Shown: positions 11,859-20,068 of the stretch, piece by piece
Position numbering within the stretch: the first letter of the stretch is position 1
How the letters are laid out: every line of letters begins with the position of its first letter
NCBI GenBank assembly: GCA_938085425.1
Contig: CALKGQ010000004.1
Location: 62,001 to 126,000, forward strand
Origin: an uncultured Flavobacteriales bacterium
GTDB lineage: Bacteria > Bacteroidota > Bacteroidia > Flavobacteriales_D > Sanyastnellaceae
Length of the DNA: 64,000 bases
Direction: 5' to 3'
Made by a program: the position numbers and the translations under genes
The notes under the pieces: generated by a model
The model's database searches: none
What the model was told of the DNA's origin: nothing
Seen by the model: the letters and a program-made list of their open reading frames with translations, nothing else

Positions 11859-13340
11859 TCAGGACTTCGATGACGCAAAAAAAGCGTCGGCGAAGTTGAG
11901 CATGTACAATTCGGATTCTGACCGGGTCAGAGCCGTGTACAGCCAACGCAGCCATTCGAGGTCGACCCTTTCTTCCGTCATGTAGCCTTGGTCCACCACC
12001 ACTGCTGGCCATTGGCCGCCTTGGCTTTTGTGGCACGTCATGGCGTAAGCGAATTTCACCTGCAGCCCTTGGTAGCAGGGGTCAGCGTTGGTCGCAGCAT
12101 GAATTTTACCTTTGCTGATCAAGTGGCTGTGGTCCGCCGAAACGGCATCATACAGTGCCTGTCGGTCGGCGCGACTTTGACTCGCCCGGTCTGAAGTTAA
12201 CACGCTCAGGTTGATGTGGACAGAAAATGCCGGGTAATTGGGTTGGTCGGCGAGGCGGACCTCAGCCTCCACAAAGGGGGTGCCGTAACGGGAGAAGCGC
12301 TTTTGGATGCGGTCCACCACGAGGGTGTCCCCATTGGCGATGAGGTTGGTGGCCAGTTCTTCGTGGTCGGCTAGCCAATGGTAATTGTTGGCCACCACCA
12401 TCAGCCGGTCCCCAGCATTGAGTTCATCTTCTTGCCAAAGCACCCGTGATCGAATTTGTTGATTGAACTGCACTGCACGCTTGTTGGAACGGGTGATGAC
12501 CACCAAGTTGTCTTCTCCATGTTTGGCATGCAGGTCCACCAACAGCTCCTCCAAGTCTTGTCCCATCACCCTGGTCAAGCCGGGCCCTTCTTCGAAATGA
12601 GGCAACGGTGCAGGACCCTTGGGTTCGGTGATGGCCATCAGCATTCGAAGGTCATGGGCATTGCTCAGGATGGCACTGTCAAGTTCCTGCCTGACCACAT
12701 CGTCGAGGGCCACCTCTGCCAAGGTTAGGTCAAAGCCTTCCCGCAATTTGGCCCCTTGCAGGGCCGGACTTTCCGAAGCACCTACAGGCGGGAGCTGGGC
12801 ATCGTCCCCAATCAACATCAGCCGGCATCCCTGCCCGGAGTAAACAAATTCGATCAGGTCGTCCAACAAACTGCGGTATTGAAAACCACCCGAGGGAAGC
12901 CCCCCCGATTCTCCAATCATGGACGCTTCGTCCACAATGAAAAGGGTGTCGGTGCGCTTGTTGGGCACCAATCCGTAGGAGGTGCCCCCGTCTGGGTTGC
13001 GCGTGGGCCGGTAAATGTGCCTGTGGATGGTGGATGCATCTTGCCCCGCATGATGTGCCAGCACCTTGGCGGCGCGCCCGGTGGGCGCCAAGAGCACACA
13101 CCGTTGGCGGATTTCACGCATGGTGCGCACCACCGCCCCGACGGCTGTGGTCTTCCCCGTCCCTGCATACCCGCGAAGGACAAGGGCGCACCGGGGCTTT
13201 TCAGAGACGATGAATTTGGACCAAACAAAGGCAAACCTCGCCTGAGAAGCAGTGGGCTGGAAAGGGATTTGCCCCAGAAGTCGGGCCTCCAACTCTGTGG
13301 CTCTTGCCTGTGGGGATGTGGTGGAAGAATCGGTCGCCAT
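11859..13340 (-). CDS. RecD-like superfamily 1 DNA helicase (AAA family ATPase)
   Basis: 493 residues. Walker A is LRGYAGTGKTTAVG, Walker B is TLFIVDEASMIG, and GDDAQLPPVG follows. The C-terminal UvrD_C_2-like motif reads AMTCHKSQGGQWPAVVVD, ending with WLYTALTRSESELYMLNF. These match the stand-alone RecD-like helicases common in Bacteroidota, presumably acting in DNA repair or recombination. The ATG at 13340 is preferred over the one at 13406 because a -7-like element (TACCTTCG) lies between them. Confidence 0.9.
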   Translation of the reverse strand: MATDSSTTSPQARATELEARLLGQIPFQPTASQARFAFVWSKFIVSEKPRCALVLRGYAGTGKTTAVGAVVRTMREIRQRCVLLAPTGRAAKVLAHHAGQDASTIHRHIYRPTRNPDGGTSYGLVPNKRTDTLFIVDEASMIGESGGLPSGGFQYRSLLDDLIEFVYSGQGCRLMLIGDDAQLPPVGASESPALQGAKLREGFDLTLAEVALDDVVRQELDSAILSNAHDLRMLMAITEPKGPAPLPHFEEGPGLTRVMGQDLEELLVDLHAKHGEDNLVVITRSNKRAVQFNQQIRSRVLWQEDELNAGDRLMVVANNYHWLADHEELATNLIANGDTLVVDRIQKRFSRYGTPFVEAEVRLADQPNYPAFSVHINLSVLTSDRASQSRADRQALYDAVSADHSHLISKGKIHAATNADPCYQGLQVKFAYAMTCHKSQGGQWPAVVVDQGYMTEERVDLEWLRWLYTALTRSESELYMLNFADAFFASSKS

Positions 13341-13351
13341 GGGTGCAATGT

Positions 13352-13359
13352 CGAAGGTA
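13352..13359 (-). promoter_or_regulatory. -7-like element (TACCTTCG) for the RecD-like helicase
   Basis: One mismatch to TAnnTTTG, 11 bases before the ATG at 13340. The same TACCTTCG variant recurs before several other genes here (28591, 42930, 46201). Confidence 0.45.
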
Positions 13360-13425
13360 GGTGGAGAAGGGTTGTAAGGAGCGTTGCGTGTTGTAGTTTT
13401 GGACACGCAAAACCTCGATTCGCTT

Positions 13426-13433
13426 TATTTCTG
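13426..13433 (+). promoter_or_regulatory. -7-like element (TATTTCTG) 4 bases before ATG at 13438
   Basis: One mismatch to TAnnTTTG, followed by CGCC and the ATG. A perfect match (TAGTTTTG) also exists at 13394-13401, so either a leaderless or a roughly 33-base leader transcript is possible. Confidence 0.4.
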
Positions 13434-13437
13434 CGCC

Positions 13438-14319
13438 ATGGAAAAGTTTTTGAACGAAATCAACAAGTACGTCATCAGTCTATTGTTGTTCCTTGCCGGA
13501 TTCGGCTTCTTGCTGAAGTACCTGAGCGGGGACGACTTGGAAAGCCAGCCTGTGGCCATGTTGTTCGCCTCTTTGGCGATGATTGTTGTGGGTGCACTCG
13601 CCATGCCGGTGGTGCTGGAAAAGATGGAGTTGAAGCATTACAGGGTCTTGCTGTTGGTGGGAGGAGTGTCGGCTGCAGCCTTGGCCTACTCTGTGTTTTA
13701 TTCAGTGGACGAGGAGATTCGATTCCAGGAGACCAAGAAGAGCGTCAATGCCACCACGATCCAGCGGTTGAAGGACATCCGTTCTGCCCAAGAAGCCCAC
13801 ATGGCGGTCTATGGTTCCTTTGCGGAGACCTTTGACAGTTTGGTCAAGTTTGTCCAAGCCCCAGTGGTCCCCGTGGAGTTCAACATGGGCTCCTTCCACG
13901 ACACCTTGCCCGAATCCACAAGCCGTGAGGAAGGGTATGTGCTGACCCGGGCAACCTTGGGGGGCATCGCGGAACAACAAGGCTTGACAGAGGAGGCATT
14001 GCTCGATTTGATTTCAGAGGATGCCACGCCCTACAAAATGCGAGACACCTTGTACACAAGTTTTTACGCGGAGAATTTTGAGCCAGAGATTCGCCAGGCA
14101 CAGCGTTTGCCTCAGGTCAGTCTCGATTCCCTCGCCTTCAACCCGTACACCGGGGAACGTTTTTTGATGTCGACGGGGGCAGTGGAGGTGGGACGTGTTT
14201 GGCAACCGACGATCCTGGTGCAGGATCCTACACCCTTTGGAAGGGAAAGGGTGAAGAAGGACACTTTGCGATTTGGCTCGCTCGTCGAGGCGCATCGAGA
14301 CGGCAACTGGAGGAACTGA
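13438..14319 (+). CDS. Conserved membrane protein of unknown function, first gene of the coaD operon
   Basis: 293 residues. The N-terminus has three hydrophobic segments (near residues 12-28, 40-58 and 68-86), followed by a soluble region that begins with a charged, possibly helical stretch (KSVNATTIQRLKDIRSAQEA), somewhat reminiscent of pilin-like or sensor linkers. The C-terminal half is acidic and contains repeated short hydrophobic strands. I do not recognise a named family. It is followed after 6 bases by DUF3822, then rsmD and coaD, so it is probably co-expressed with them. Confidence 0.85.
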   Translation: MEKFLNEINKYVISLLLFLAGFGFLLKYLSGDDLESQPVAMLFASLAMIVVGALAMPVVLEKMELKHYRVLLLVGGVSAAALAYSVFYSVDEEIRFQETKKSVNATTIQRLKDIRSAQEAHMAVYGSFAETFDSLVKFVQAPVVPVEFNMGSFHDTLPESTSREEGYVLTRATLGGIAEQQGLTEEALLDLISEDATPYKMRDTLYTSFYAENFEPEIRQAQRLPQVSLDSLAFNPYTGERFLMSTGAVEVGRVWQPTILVQDPTPFGRERVKKDTLRFGSLVEAHRDGNWRN

Positions 14320-14325
14320 GACCCC

Positions 14326-15069
14326 ATGGATTCCTTGGCTCTGCTGTGGGACGGCGTCTGGCTTCGATGGCTTGCGCCTTCCTCGAGTGAAGTTGCCCAG
14401 CGCGAAATTTCTCGCAAAGACATGGTGCCCGAAGTGCTTCGTGCCCTTCGCAACCAAGTAGGGAGTGGCACACAAGTCGTCGCTGCAGAATGGGGGGTTC
14501 CCTGCACCTTGACACCGGAGGCCTTGACGCAAGAAGTTGGCCACGAAGAGGTGCTTGTTCAAGCACATCGTTTGCACCATGGGTTGGCTGTTTCCGACGA
14601 CCACATCGTCCACCACATGTTGATGGAAGACATCGACCCCGCATGCCGCATTTCGGTGTCGGGTTCCGCGGATTGGGCCCAGGCCTTGAACGCGATTTTT
14701 CCTCAAGCTCAAAGGGTGTCGGTGGCCCAAGCTTTGATGCAAGATGCGCTGCACTGGAACCGCACGACCCCCCATCAGGGTTGGTCCTTGCGGGTCGATG
14801 TGCAGGAGCAAGGGGCGCACATGGTGGCCTTTCAAGGTGAACAGATCCAATGGGTCCACCATTTGCCTCAAGGCGCTGCTTCGGATGATGTGCTTTATGC
14901 CATGGTCAATGCCTGCCACCGAGGTGGTGGGGAAGTGAAGGACGCTCGGATTCGGTGGTCTGGAGACGCCAAGTGGACGGAGGGGTGGTCCCGGTTTTTT
15001 GACGTCGAGCGTCAAGGAAGCGCCGAGGGATGGTTGACTTTGTTTGAAAGCCTTTCATCATGCGCATAA
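14326..15069 (+). CDS. DUF3822 family protein
   Basis: 247 residues, cytoplasmic, no signal. DUF3822 is a Bacteroidota family with an actin/ASKHA-like fold prediction and no established function; it is regularly found directly upstream of rsmD and coaD, as here. The assignment rests on that position plus length and the pattern of a mid-protein block (DDHIVHHMLMED) and late block (FQGEQIQWVHHLPQGAASDDVLYAM). The last 10 bases overlap rsmD, implying translational coupling. Confidence 0.8.
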   Translation: MDSLALLWDGVWLRWLAPSSSEVAQREISRKDMVPEVLRALRNQVGSGTQVVAAEWGVPCTLTPEALTQEVGHEEVLVQAHRLHHGLAVSDDHIVHHMLMEDIDPACRISVSGSADWAQALNAIFPQAQRVSVAQALMQDALHWNRTTPHQGWSLRVDVQEQGAHMVAFQGEQIQWVHHLPQGAASDDVLYAMVNACHRGGGEVKDARIRWSGDAKWTEGWSRFFDVERQGSAEGWLTLFESLSSCA

Positions 15070-15596
15070 CTGGCGGCACTTGGCGAGGAAGAAGATTGCC
15101 CGACCTCAAGGGTTTTCAGGGGAGACCCACCACCGATTTTGGCCGGGAAGGCTTGTTCAACCTGTTGTCCTCACGGGTGGATGTGGTGGATGCGCAAGTC
15201 TTGGATCTCTTCTCAGGAACAGGCATGGTGGCGCTGGAGTTTTTGAGCCGCGGGGCCGCCTCGGTGACCTCGGTGGAAAAGGCGCCCCGTGCCTGCAGGT
15301 TCGCAGTGGACCAAGCCAACAAATTGGGCAGCGATCAACTGCATGCCATTTGCGGAGACGTTTGGGGATTTGTGGGCAAAGCCTTGACCCAATTTGATGT
15401 GGTGTTTGCAGACCCACCGTATGACATGGCCAAGCTCGAGGTCCTGCCAGAGGCTGTTCGCAAGGCAAAACTCGTTGTGCCCGGGGGGTGGTTCATTCTG
15501 GAACATGGAGAAAGAATGGATGTGTCCGATCAACCTGGTTTTGTCCTGATGCGGAAATATGGACACGTCCGATTCAGTTTGTTTACCTTCGAATGA
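15060..15596 (+). CDS. rsmD: 16S rRNA (guanine(966)-N(2))-methyltransferase RsmD
   Basis: 178-residue SAM-dependent RNA methyltransferase acting on the 30S subunit. It opens with MRITGGTWRGRRLP, followed by the target-recognition block RPTTDFGREGLFNLL. SAM binding motif I is VLDLFSGTGMVALE and the catalytic N6/N2-type motif is FADPPYD. It overlaps DUF3822 by 10 bases and its stop codon is followed directly by the coaD ATG. Confidence 0.95.
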   Translation: MRITGGTWRGRRLPDLKGFQGRPTTDFGREGLFNLLSSRVDVVDAQVLDLFSGTGMVALEFLSRGAASVTSVEKAPRACRFAVDQANKLGSDQLHAICGDVWGFVGKALTQFDVVFADPPYDMAKLEVLPEAVRKAKLVVPGGWFILEHGERMDVSDQPGFVLMRKYGHVRFSLFTFE

Positions 15597-16076
15597 ATGC
15601 GAAAAGTTGTTTTCCCCGGGTCCTTTGACCCCATCACCAAGGGCCACGAAGATTTGGTGCTTCGCGCACTGGACCTCTTCGACGTTGTTGTGGTTGCTGT
15701 GGGCCAACACAGCAGCAAGAAGAGCATGTTCCCCCTCGACGATCGTCTTGCCATGATCGCCCAAACCTTTGCTCAAGAGTCCCGTGTCAGTGTGGCGTCT
15801 TACGAAGGACTCACGGCTGACTTCTGCTTGAGGGTTGGGGCAGTGGCTCAGCTGAGAGGGGTGAGAAATGCAGTGGATTTGTCTTACGAGCAAACCATTG
15901 CCCAAATGACCCGCACCATGCATCCCTCATTGGACACTGTGGTGCTTCTTACAGCGCCAGCTTTTTCAGCCATCCACTCGACGGTCGTCCGTGACGTATT
16001 GCACCACGGAGGGGATGCCCGCCCATTTGTGCCAGAATGCTTGTCTTCTAGATTCGCTCCAGACCCCTCCTCATGA
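15597..16076 (+). CDS. coaD: Pantetheine-phosphate adenylyltransferase (CoA biosynthesis)
   Basis: 159 residues. It adenylylates 4'-phosphopantetheine to dephospho-CoA. The nucleotidyltransferase motif is in VVFPGSFDPITKGHEDL, with the substrate-binding RGVRN and a C-terminal SSTxVR-like motif read here as IHSTVVRD. Start and stop are unambiguous: the ATG abuts the rsmD stop, and the last 4 bases overlap the next gene (ATGA). Confidence 0.96.
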   Translation: MRKVVFPGSFDPITKGHEDLVLRALDLFDVVVVAVGQHSSKKSMFPLDDRLAMIAQTFAQESRVSVASYEGLTADFCLRVGAVAQLRGVRNAVDLSYEQTIAQMTRTMHPSLDTVVLLTAPAFSAIHSTVVRDVLHHGGDARPFVPECLSSRFAPDPSS

Positions 16077-17512
16077 AAAAGGCATGCACCGGATGGTGGC
16101 TGTTCTTGGGCGCTGTGGTCTCGACCTGGGGACAATCGGATTTTGTCATTCGCTGGCAGGACGATTTGGGCAATCCTGCTTGTGAACTGCCTGCAGCGGG
16201 GCACACGATTCACGTGAGTGCATGGCTCGAGGGCGTGACGCAAACGGCATTGCAGGGCGTTGACCTTGTCGTGGATGAGCGTGGCATTTGCTCTTGGCCA
16301 GAGGTTCAGCCGGGTGTCTACACCTTGGAGTGTCTGCCTTGGTCATGGACCTTGATGGTCGACACGGAGTCGAGGAAGATGTCCCCCGACACGGTGACCT
16401 TGATTTGGCCCCTTCGGACCCCGCCGAGTGCCAGAGGGAACCAAGCGCCACTTCGTTACGAAGAAAGCCACCCGGGCCATCGTCTTGGCATGCTCTCCAA
16501 CCGGTTGGCATTGTCTTTGGATGCTTTGGACCTGGATCAGCTCGTGGGCTGGGGAGTGGTGGGTGGTTCTTCGGAAAAGCAAGCGGCCTCGAAAGAGGCG
16601 ATGCGTGCGGCTTTGGACAGCAGCCATCTTTGGGTCCTGGATGAACTTCAAGCCTTTCAACCCCACTCGATGTGGGGCGATTTGGCACTTTCCCGGCTTT
16701 CGGAGTGGCGCATGAGTTTGGGTGGAGACCCCAGAAGTGAGGCCATGGAACTTTGGGCGCAAGGCAGGGACACGAGAACGTGGACCAAGAGGCTGGCTTC
16801 TCCAGGGTGGTGTGCACTCTGGGAATTGCGGCACGATCAATGGTGGGATGCATTGGAGTCGCAACGCAAGCCTTGGCGCAATTGGGTGGCTACTGGAGAC
16901 CAAGACAGCCTTTGCCATGCCATGGAATGGACGGTCGACGAGTTGCACATGGCCATGTGGTTGGGGTTGGACCAAAAGTGGAACCGCTGGGCAGCCGCTT
17001 GGTGGGAGGTCAGGTGGAAGGATCAGTGCGAAGTGGCCGAGGTTCGTCGGCAGTCCGAACAGACCTCCGCCCACTTGGGAACGGCCCAATCTTGGGAAGA
17101 CATGATGTGGATGATGCCAAGTGGCGAATTGGATCCTGCATGGGCAGGGGAAGGGGACTGGAGGGTTTGGCTTCTGACAAAAAAAGGTTCTACGTCAGGC
17201 CTGAGGGAATGGAGCGTTCTGCGCCAATGGATGGAGCAAAATGCACCACTTGGGATGTCTTATGGTGTCCTGTCTGTCGATGGATCTGAGGAGCATTGGC
17301 GCACGACGCTGGGCCATCGTGAAAGCGTCAAAGAGCGCGTACGATGGGTGGGACGTGATCCGGGATGGTGGGACAGACTGGACGTGGAACGGGTGCCACA
17401 AGTCGTTGTGGTGAACCCCAATGGCGACATCCAAACCCACCACGCTCCTCTGCCAACGGAGGGGTTGTTTGCCGAGTTGAAGCGCTGGTCGTTGATGTGG
17501 CCTTCCCGCTAG
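16073..17512 (+). CDS. Exported, extremely tryptophan-rich protein with thioredoxin-like C-terminus
   Basis: 479 residues with a signal peptide ending near VVSTWGQS. An N-terminal beta-rich region (about residues 22-110) resembles the small N-terminal domains of Bacteroidota TlpA-like proteins, a long central helical region has no recognisable family, and the last 90 residues (GVLSVDGSEEHW ... RVPQVVVVNPNGDI) read like a thioredoxin fold without a CxxC pair. About 41 of 479 residues are tryptophan, many in the central region (for example KWNRWAAAWWEVRW). It overlaps coaD by 4 bases. Function unknown; a redox-inactive, protein-binding role is only a guess. Confidence 0.85.
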   Translation: MKKACTGWWLFLGAVVSTWGQSDFVIRWQDDLGNPACELPAAGHTIHVSAWLEGVTQTALQGVDLVVDERGICSWPEVQPGVYTLECLPWSWTLMVDTESRKMSPDTVTLIWPLRTPPSARGNQAPLRYEESHPGHRLGMLSNRLALSLDALDLDQLVGWGVVGGSSEKQAASKEAMRAALDSSHLWVLDELQAFQPHSMWGDLALSRLSEWRMSLGGDPRSEAMELWAQGRDTRTWTKRLASPGWCALWELRHDQWWDALESQRKPWRNWVATGDQDSLCHAMEWTVDELHMAMWLGLDQKWNRWAAAWWEVRWKDQCEVAEVRRQSEQTSAHLGTAQSWEDMMWMMPSGELDPAWAGEGDWRVWLLTKKGSTSGLREWSVLRQWMEQNAPLGMSYGVLSVDGSEEHWRTTLGHRESVKERVRWVGRDPGWWDRLDVERVPQVVVVNPNGDIQTHHAPLPTEGLFAELKRWSLMWPSR

Positions 17513-17524
17513 CCTTGACGGCGA

Positions 17525-18157
17525 TCAAAGCAAGGCATCAAGCACTTGCTGAATGCTTCCAAAGGTGTTGTTCAGGGTTTGCGCAGGAAAAGGGGGCAGC
17601 AGCCACGTCACCTCGGTGATGCCTTCGATTGCTTGTGGCACCCCTGGGGTGGATCTTCCATCGTGCGTCATCGGGTACCAAAAGGTGGTCTTTAGGTGCA
17701 CGATGCCTTCCGCCTCATACGTATGGAACGTGCTGAATGACTCGCCCGTGATCCGAACCTTGGAAATGCCAGTCTCCTCTTCCACCTCCCGCACTGCAGC
17801 TTCCTCCAGGCGCTCTCCCTCCTCGAGTTTGCCCTTGGGCAAATCCCATTTTCCATTGCGTTGGATCCACAGTACCCGCCCCTCCAAGTCTTTGACCACT
17901 CCACCGGCGGCGGCCAGTTCCTTGTAGCCTGCACAAAACATCATCCACACTTCTTGGAGCTCGGTGCAATGGATGCGAACCTCTTTGAGCTGTGGGCTCC
18001 GCTTCAACAAAGTCGGCAAATCTCGGAGCATGCGCTCGGTGGGATTCACCATGTCCAAGATGTGCTCTTGTGCCGGCCGATCTAGGGGCATGGCATTGTC
18101 CAGAGGGCGAAATTTCACCTTCCGATTCAGCATGAATACATCGTAGCTTTGTGACAT
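17525..18157 (-). CDS. NUDIX hydrolase
   Basis: 210 residues. The Nudix box reads GKLEEGERLEEAAVREVEEETG (positions about 120-141), matching the GX5EX7REUXEEXGU consensus with its Mg-binding glutamates. A roughly 70-residue N-terminal extension precedes it, as in other Bacteroidota Nudix proteins sitting beside pyrE. The substrate is unknown. Two starts are possible, ATG 18163 or ATG 18157; the shorter matches typical N-termini (YDVFMLNRKVKF). With the shorter one, the start codon overlaps that of divergent pyrE in one CATG. Confidence 0.88.
   Translation of the reverse strand: MSQSYDVFMLNRKVKFRPLDNAMPLDRPAQEHILDMVNPTERMLRDLPTLLKRSPQLKEVRIHCTELQEVWMMFCAGYKELAAAGGVVKDLEGRVLWIQRNGKWDLPKGKLEEGERLEEAAVREVEEETGISKVRITGESFSTFHTYEAEGIVHLKTTFWYPMTHDGRSTPGVPQAIEGITEVTWLLPPFPAQTLNNTFGSIQQVLDALL
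18144..18151 (+). promoter_or_regulatory. -7 element (TAGCTTTG) 4 bases before pyrE ATG
   Basis: Exact TAnnTTTG match, then TGAC, then ATG at 18156. It lies inside codons 3-5 of the divergent NUDIX gene. Predicts a leaderless pyrE mRNA. Confidence 0.7.
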
Positions 18158-18812
18158 GACCATTGCGTCCGACCAACGCCGAAAGGTAGCTGAATTCTTG
18201 CTCCGCATCAAAGCCATTCAGCTCCGTCCTGCCGACCCATTCACATGGGCCAGTGGCAGGCGTTCCCCCATCTATTGCGACAACCGGAAAATATTGTCGC
18301 ATCCTCCTGTGCGAACCTTTGTGCGACAATTGGCAGGGGAGTTGATTGAGTCGCGCTACGGTCAGCCAGATGGCATCGCTGGGGTGGCGACAGGAGGCAT
18401 TGCTTTGGGCGCGCTCGTTGCCCAAGAGATGGGGCTCCCATTTTGCTACGTCCGAAGCTCGGCAAAGGCCCATGGCACGGGGAGGCAAGTGGAAGGTGAT
18501 TTGGACACCATGAGGAATGTGGTGGTCATCGAGGATTTGATTTCCACCGGAAAGAGCAGCTTGACAGCCGTGGAAGCTCTCCGCGCAGTGGACCTCGAGG
18601 TCAAAGGCTTGGTGGCGATTTTTTCTTATGGATTTGCAGATGCTGCAGCTCGCTTTGAGGAGGCCAAGTGCCCCTTTGATGTGCTGACGGATTATCCCAC
18701 CATGCTCGAACAAGCCAAGGACGAGGGTTACATCACAGAAGGGCAGCAGACCCTTCTGGAAGGTTGGTCCGCCGACCCTGTGGCTTGGAGCGAACAACGT
18801 CAAACCCCATGA
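18156..18812 (+). CDS. pyrE: Orotate phosphoribosyltransferase (pyrimidine synthesis)
   Basis: 218 residues. It forms orotidine 5'-phosphate from orotate and PRPP. The PRPP-binding motif is in NVVVIEDLISTGKSSL, and the substrate region reads TWASGRRSPIYCDNR. First gene of a plus-strand set with an SRPBCC protein, sharing a 4-base ATGA overlap with it. The pyrE-SRPBCC-birA-rsfS-ftsH order is a familiar flavobacterial neighbourhood. Confidence 0.96.
   Translation: MTIASDQRRKVAEFLLRIKAIQLRPADPFTWASGRRSPIYCDNRKILSHPPVRTFVRQLAGELIESRYGQPDGIAGVATGGIALGALVAQEMGLPFCYVRSSAKAHGTGRQVEGDLDTMRNVVVIEDLISTGKSSLTAVEALRAVDLEVKGLVAIFSYGFADAAARFEEAKCPFDVLTDYPTMLEQAKDEGYITEGQQTLLEGWSADPVAWSEQRQTP
18181..18188 (-). 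promoter_or_regulatory. -7-like element (TACCTTTC) for the NUDIX gene
   Basis: One mismatch to TAnnTTTG on the minus strand, 17 bases before ATG 18163 and 23 before ATG 18157. It lies within codons 9-11 of pyrE. Confidence 0.4.
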
Positions 18813-19216
18813 CACGGATTGAATCTCCTGCCGTTCCTTTGAACGCCTCCTGCGAGCAGGTGTCGAAAGATTTCTTGGATTGGACTTCGTTCGGCGAATT
18901 GCTCAGCACAGGCCCAGTGTCCGACTTTCAAGGAGAAGGGGACCGCTGTTCTTTCAAGGTCTCGGGCGGGGTGGCGGTGCATTTGGTGCGAACGTCTTCC
19001 TTGGGGTCCACGGAAGGACGTGTGCTTGAATTGGTCACCGAGGCCCCCACGCCAGTGAAATTCACCATCGACGTTACGCTCACTCCACAAGAAACGGGGT
19101 GCACTTGTCTGGTTGGTTGCGACGCGGAATTGAATCCATTCACCAAGATGATGGTGGAGCCCGCCTTGACGGGGTTGTTTGGCCAAATGGCCTCGACACT
19201 CAAGGGCCGCTACTGA
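18809..19216 (+). CDS. SRPBCC (START/Bet v1-like) family protein
   Basis: 135 residues, cytoplasmic. The helix-grip fold pattern is visible: an N-terminal strand (SPAVPLNASCEQVSKDFLDW), a central strand series, and a long C-terminal amphipathic helix (PALTGLFGQMASTLKG). The family binds hydrophobic ligands in other systems; nothing specific is known for this clade. The ATG overlaps the pyrE stop by 4 bases, and the 3' end overlaps convergent birA by 7 bases. Confidence 0.82.
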   Translation: MTRIESPAVPLNASCEQVSKDFLDWTSFGELLSTGPVSDFQGEGDRCSFKVSGGVAVHLVRTSSLGSTEGRVLELVTEAPTPVKFTIDVTLTPQETGCTCLVGCDAELNPFTKMMVEPALTGLFGQMASTLKGRY

Positions 19217-19980
19217 CCCCATACCCATGCAATCTCGCTCGACGGAAGCCACTCAGGTGGGGCCGTTTGGGGATCCTGCCACGCAAAGCGTCCGTGGCCT
19301 TCGCCGTTGATTTCACACAGCATTCCGATGTGCTCGGATCCTTGATGGACAAAAGTTCGCCGTTCCTTCAGCCCCATCAAATGGTTTTGAAAGCCTGCAA
19401 GCACCGTGGAAGCTTGCAGCGGTGCATGCAAGGTTTCGATCAGGTTGGAGGCGATGCGATGCGCCAAGGCGATGGGGTCCATCGTCACTTGCCACGCTTC
19501 CAAGAGGCTGACTGCTCGGTAACTTCTGGTCAACCGTTGCGAAGACACGTTCGTACCAATGCCAATGACAGCATGGGTCCATTCGCTTCCGCGCCATACA
19601 TTTTCCACGAGGATGCCAGCACATTTCCGGTGCGTTTGGGCGTGCCACAGGACCACATCGTTGGGCCATTTGATCAGCACGGACGCTTCGGAGCGATGGT
19701 TGGGAAGAACGGACAGAAGGGTGGAGCGCAAGGAGAGGGCAACGGCCATGTTCAGCATGGCAGGCGTCCACCCTCTTGGGGCTTCCACGGCCAAACTCAA
19801 GCTGCAATCGCGGTGCGGTTCAGCACTCCAAGGTTTGTCCCTTTGGCCTCGTCCAGTGTGCTGATGGTCCGTTGTGAACAGGGTAGGGGCCTCCATCTCT
19901 TGTTCTCGGAGCCAAGACAGCGCCCAAGCATTGGTGCTGGCCACGGCAGGGGTGTGGTGATGGTCGTAAGTGGTGGACAT
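19210..19980 (-). CDS. birA: Biotin--[acetyl-CoA-carboxylase] ligase
   Basis: 256 residues. It attaches biotin to the biotin carboxyl carrier protein via biotinyl-AMP. The adenylate-binding loop is TGRGQRDKPW and the lysine motif is IKWPNDVVL, followed by CAGILVE and GIGTNV. There is no N-terminal helix-turn-helix, so it is a class I ligase and not a transcriptional repressor. Divergent from rsfS with back-to-back -7 elements between them. Confidence 0.94.
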   Translation of the reverse strand: MSTTYDHHHTPAVASTNAWALSWLREQEMEAPTLFTTDHQHTGRGQRDKPWSAEPHRDCSLSLAVEAPRGWTPAMLNMAVALSLRSTLLSVLPNHRSEASVLIKWPNDVVLWHAQTHRKCAGILVENVWRGSEWTHAVIGIGTNVSSQRLTRSYRAVSLLEAWQVTMDPIALAHRIASNLIETLHAPLQASTVLAGFQNHLMGLKERRTFVHQGSEHIGMLCEINGEGHGRFAWQDPQTAPPEWLPSSEIAWVWGQ

Positions 19981-20035
19981 GATTGTTTCGCAAACCTTGG
20001 CTGAAAGACAAGAAAACCTCGTCCCACAACCTTGT

Positions 20036-20043
20036 CAAAAGTA
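20036..20043 (-). promoter_or_regulatory. -7 element (TACTTTTG) for birA
   Basis: Exact TAnnTTTG match on the minus strand, about 55 bases before the birA ATG. It sits one base from the opposite-facing rsfS element. Confidence 0.55.
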
Positions 20044-20044
20044 G

Positions 20045-20052
20045 TACCTTTG
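20045..20052 (+). promoter_or_regulatory. -7 element (TACCTTTG) for rsfS-ftsH-cdsA-psd
   Basis: Exact TAnnTTTG match 16 bases before the rsfS ATG, predicting a leader of roughly 12 bases. It heads an apparent operon of five genes. Confidence 0.6.
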
Positions 20053-20068
20053 GAATGCGGACGCACGG

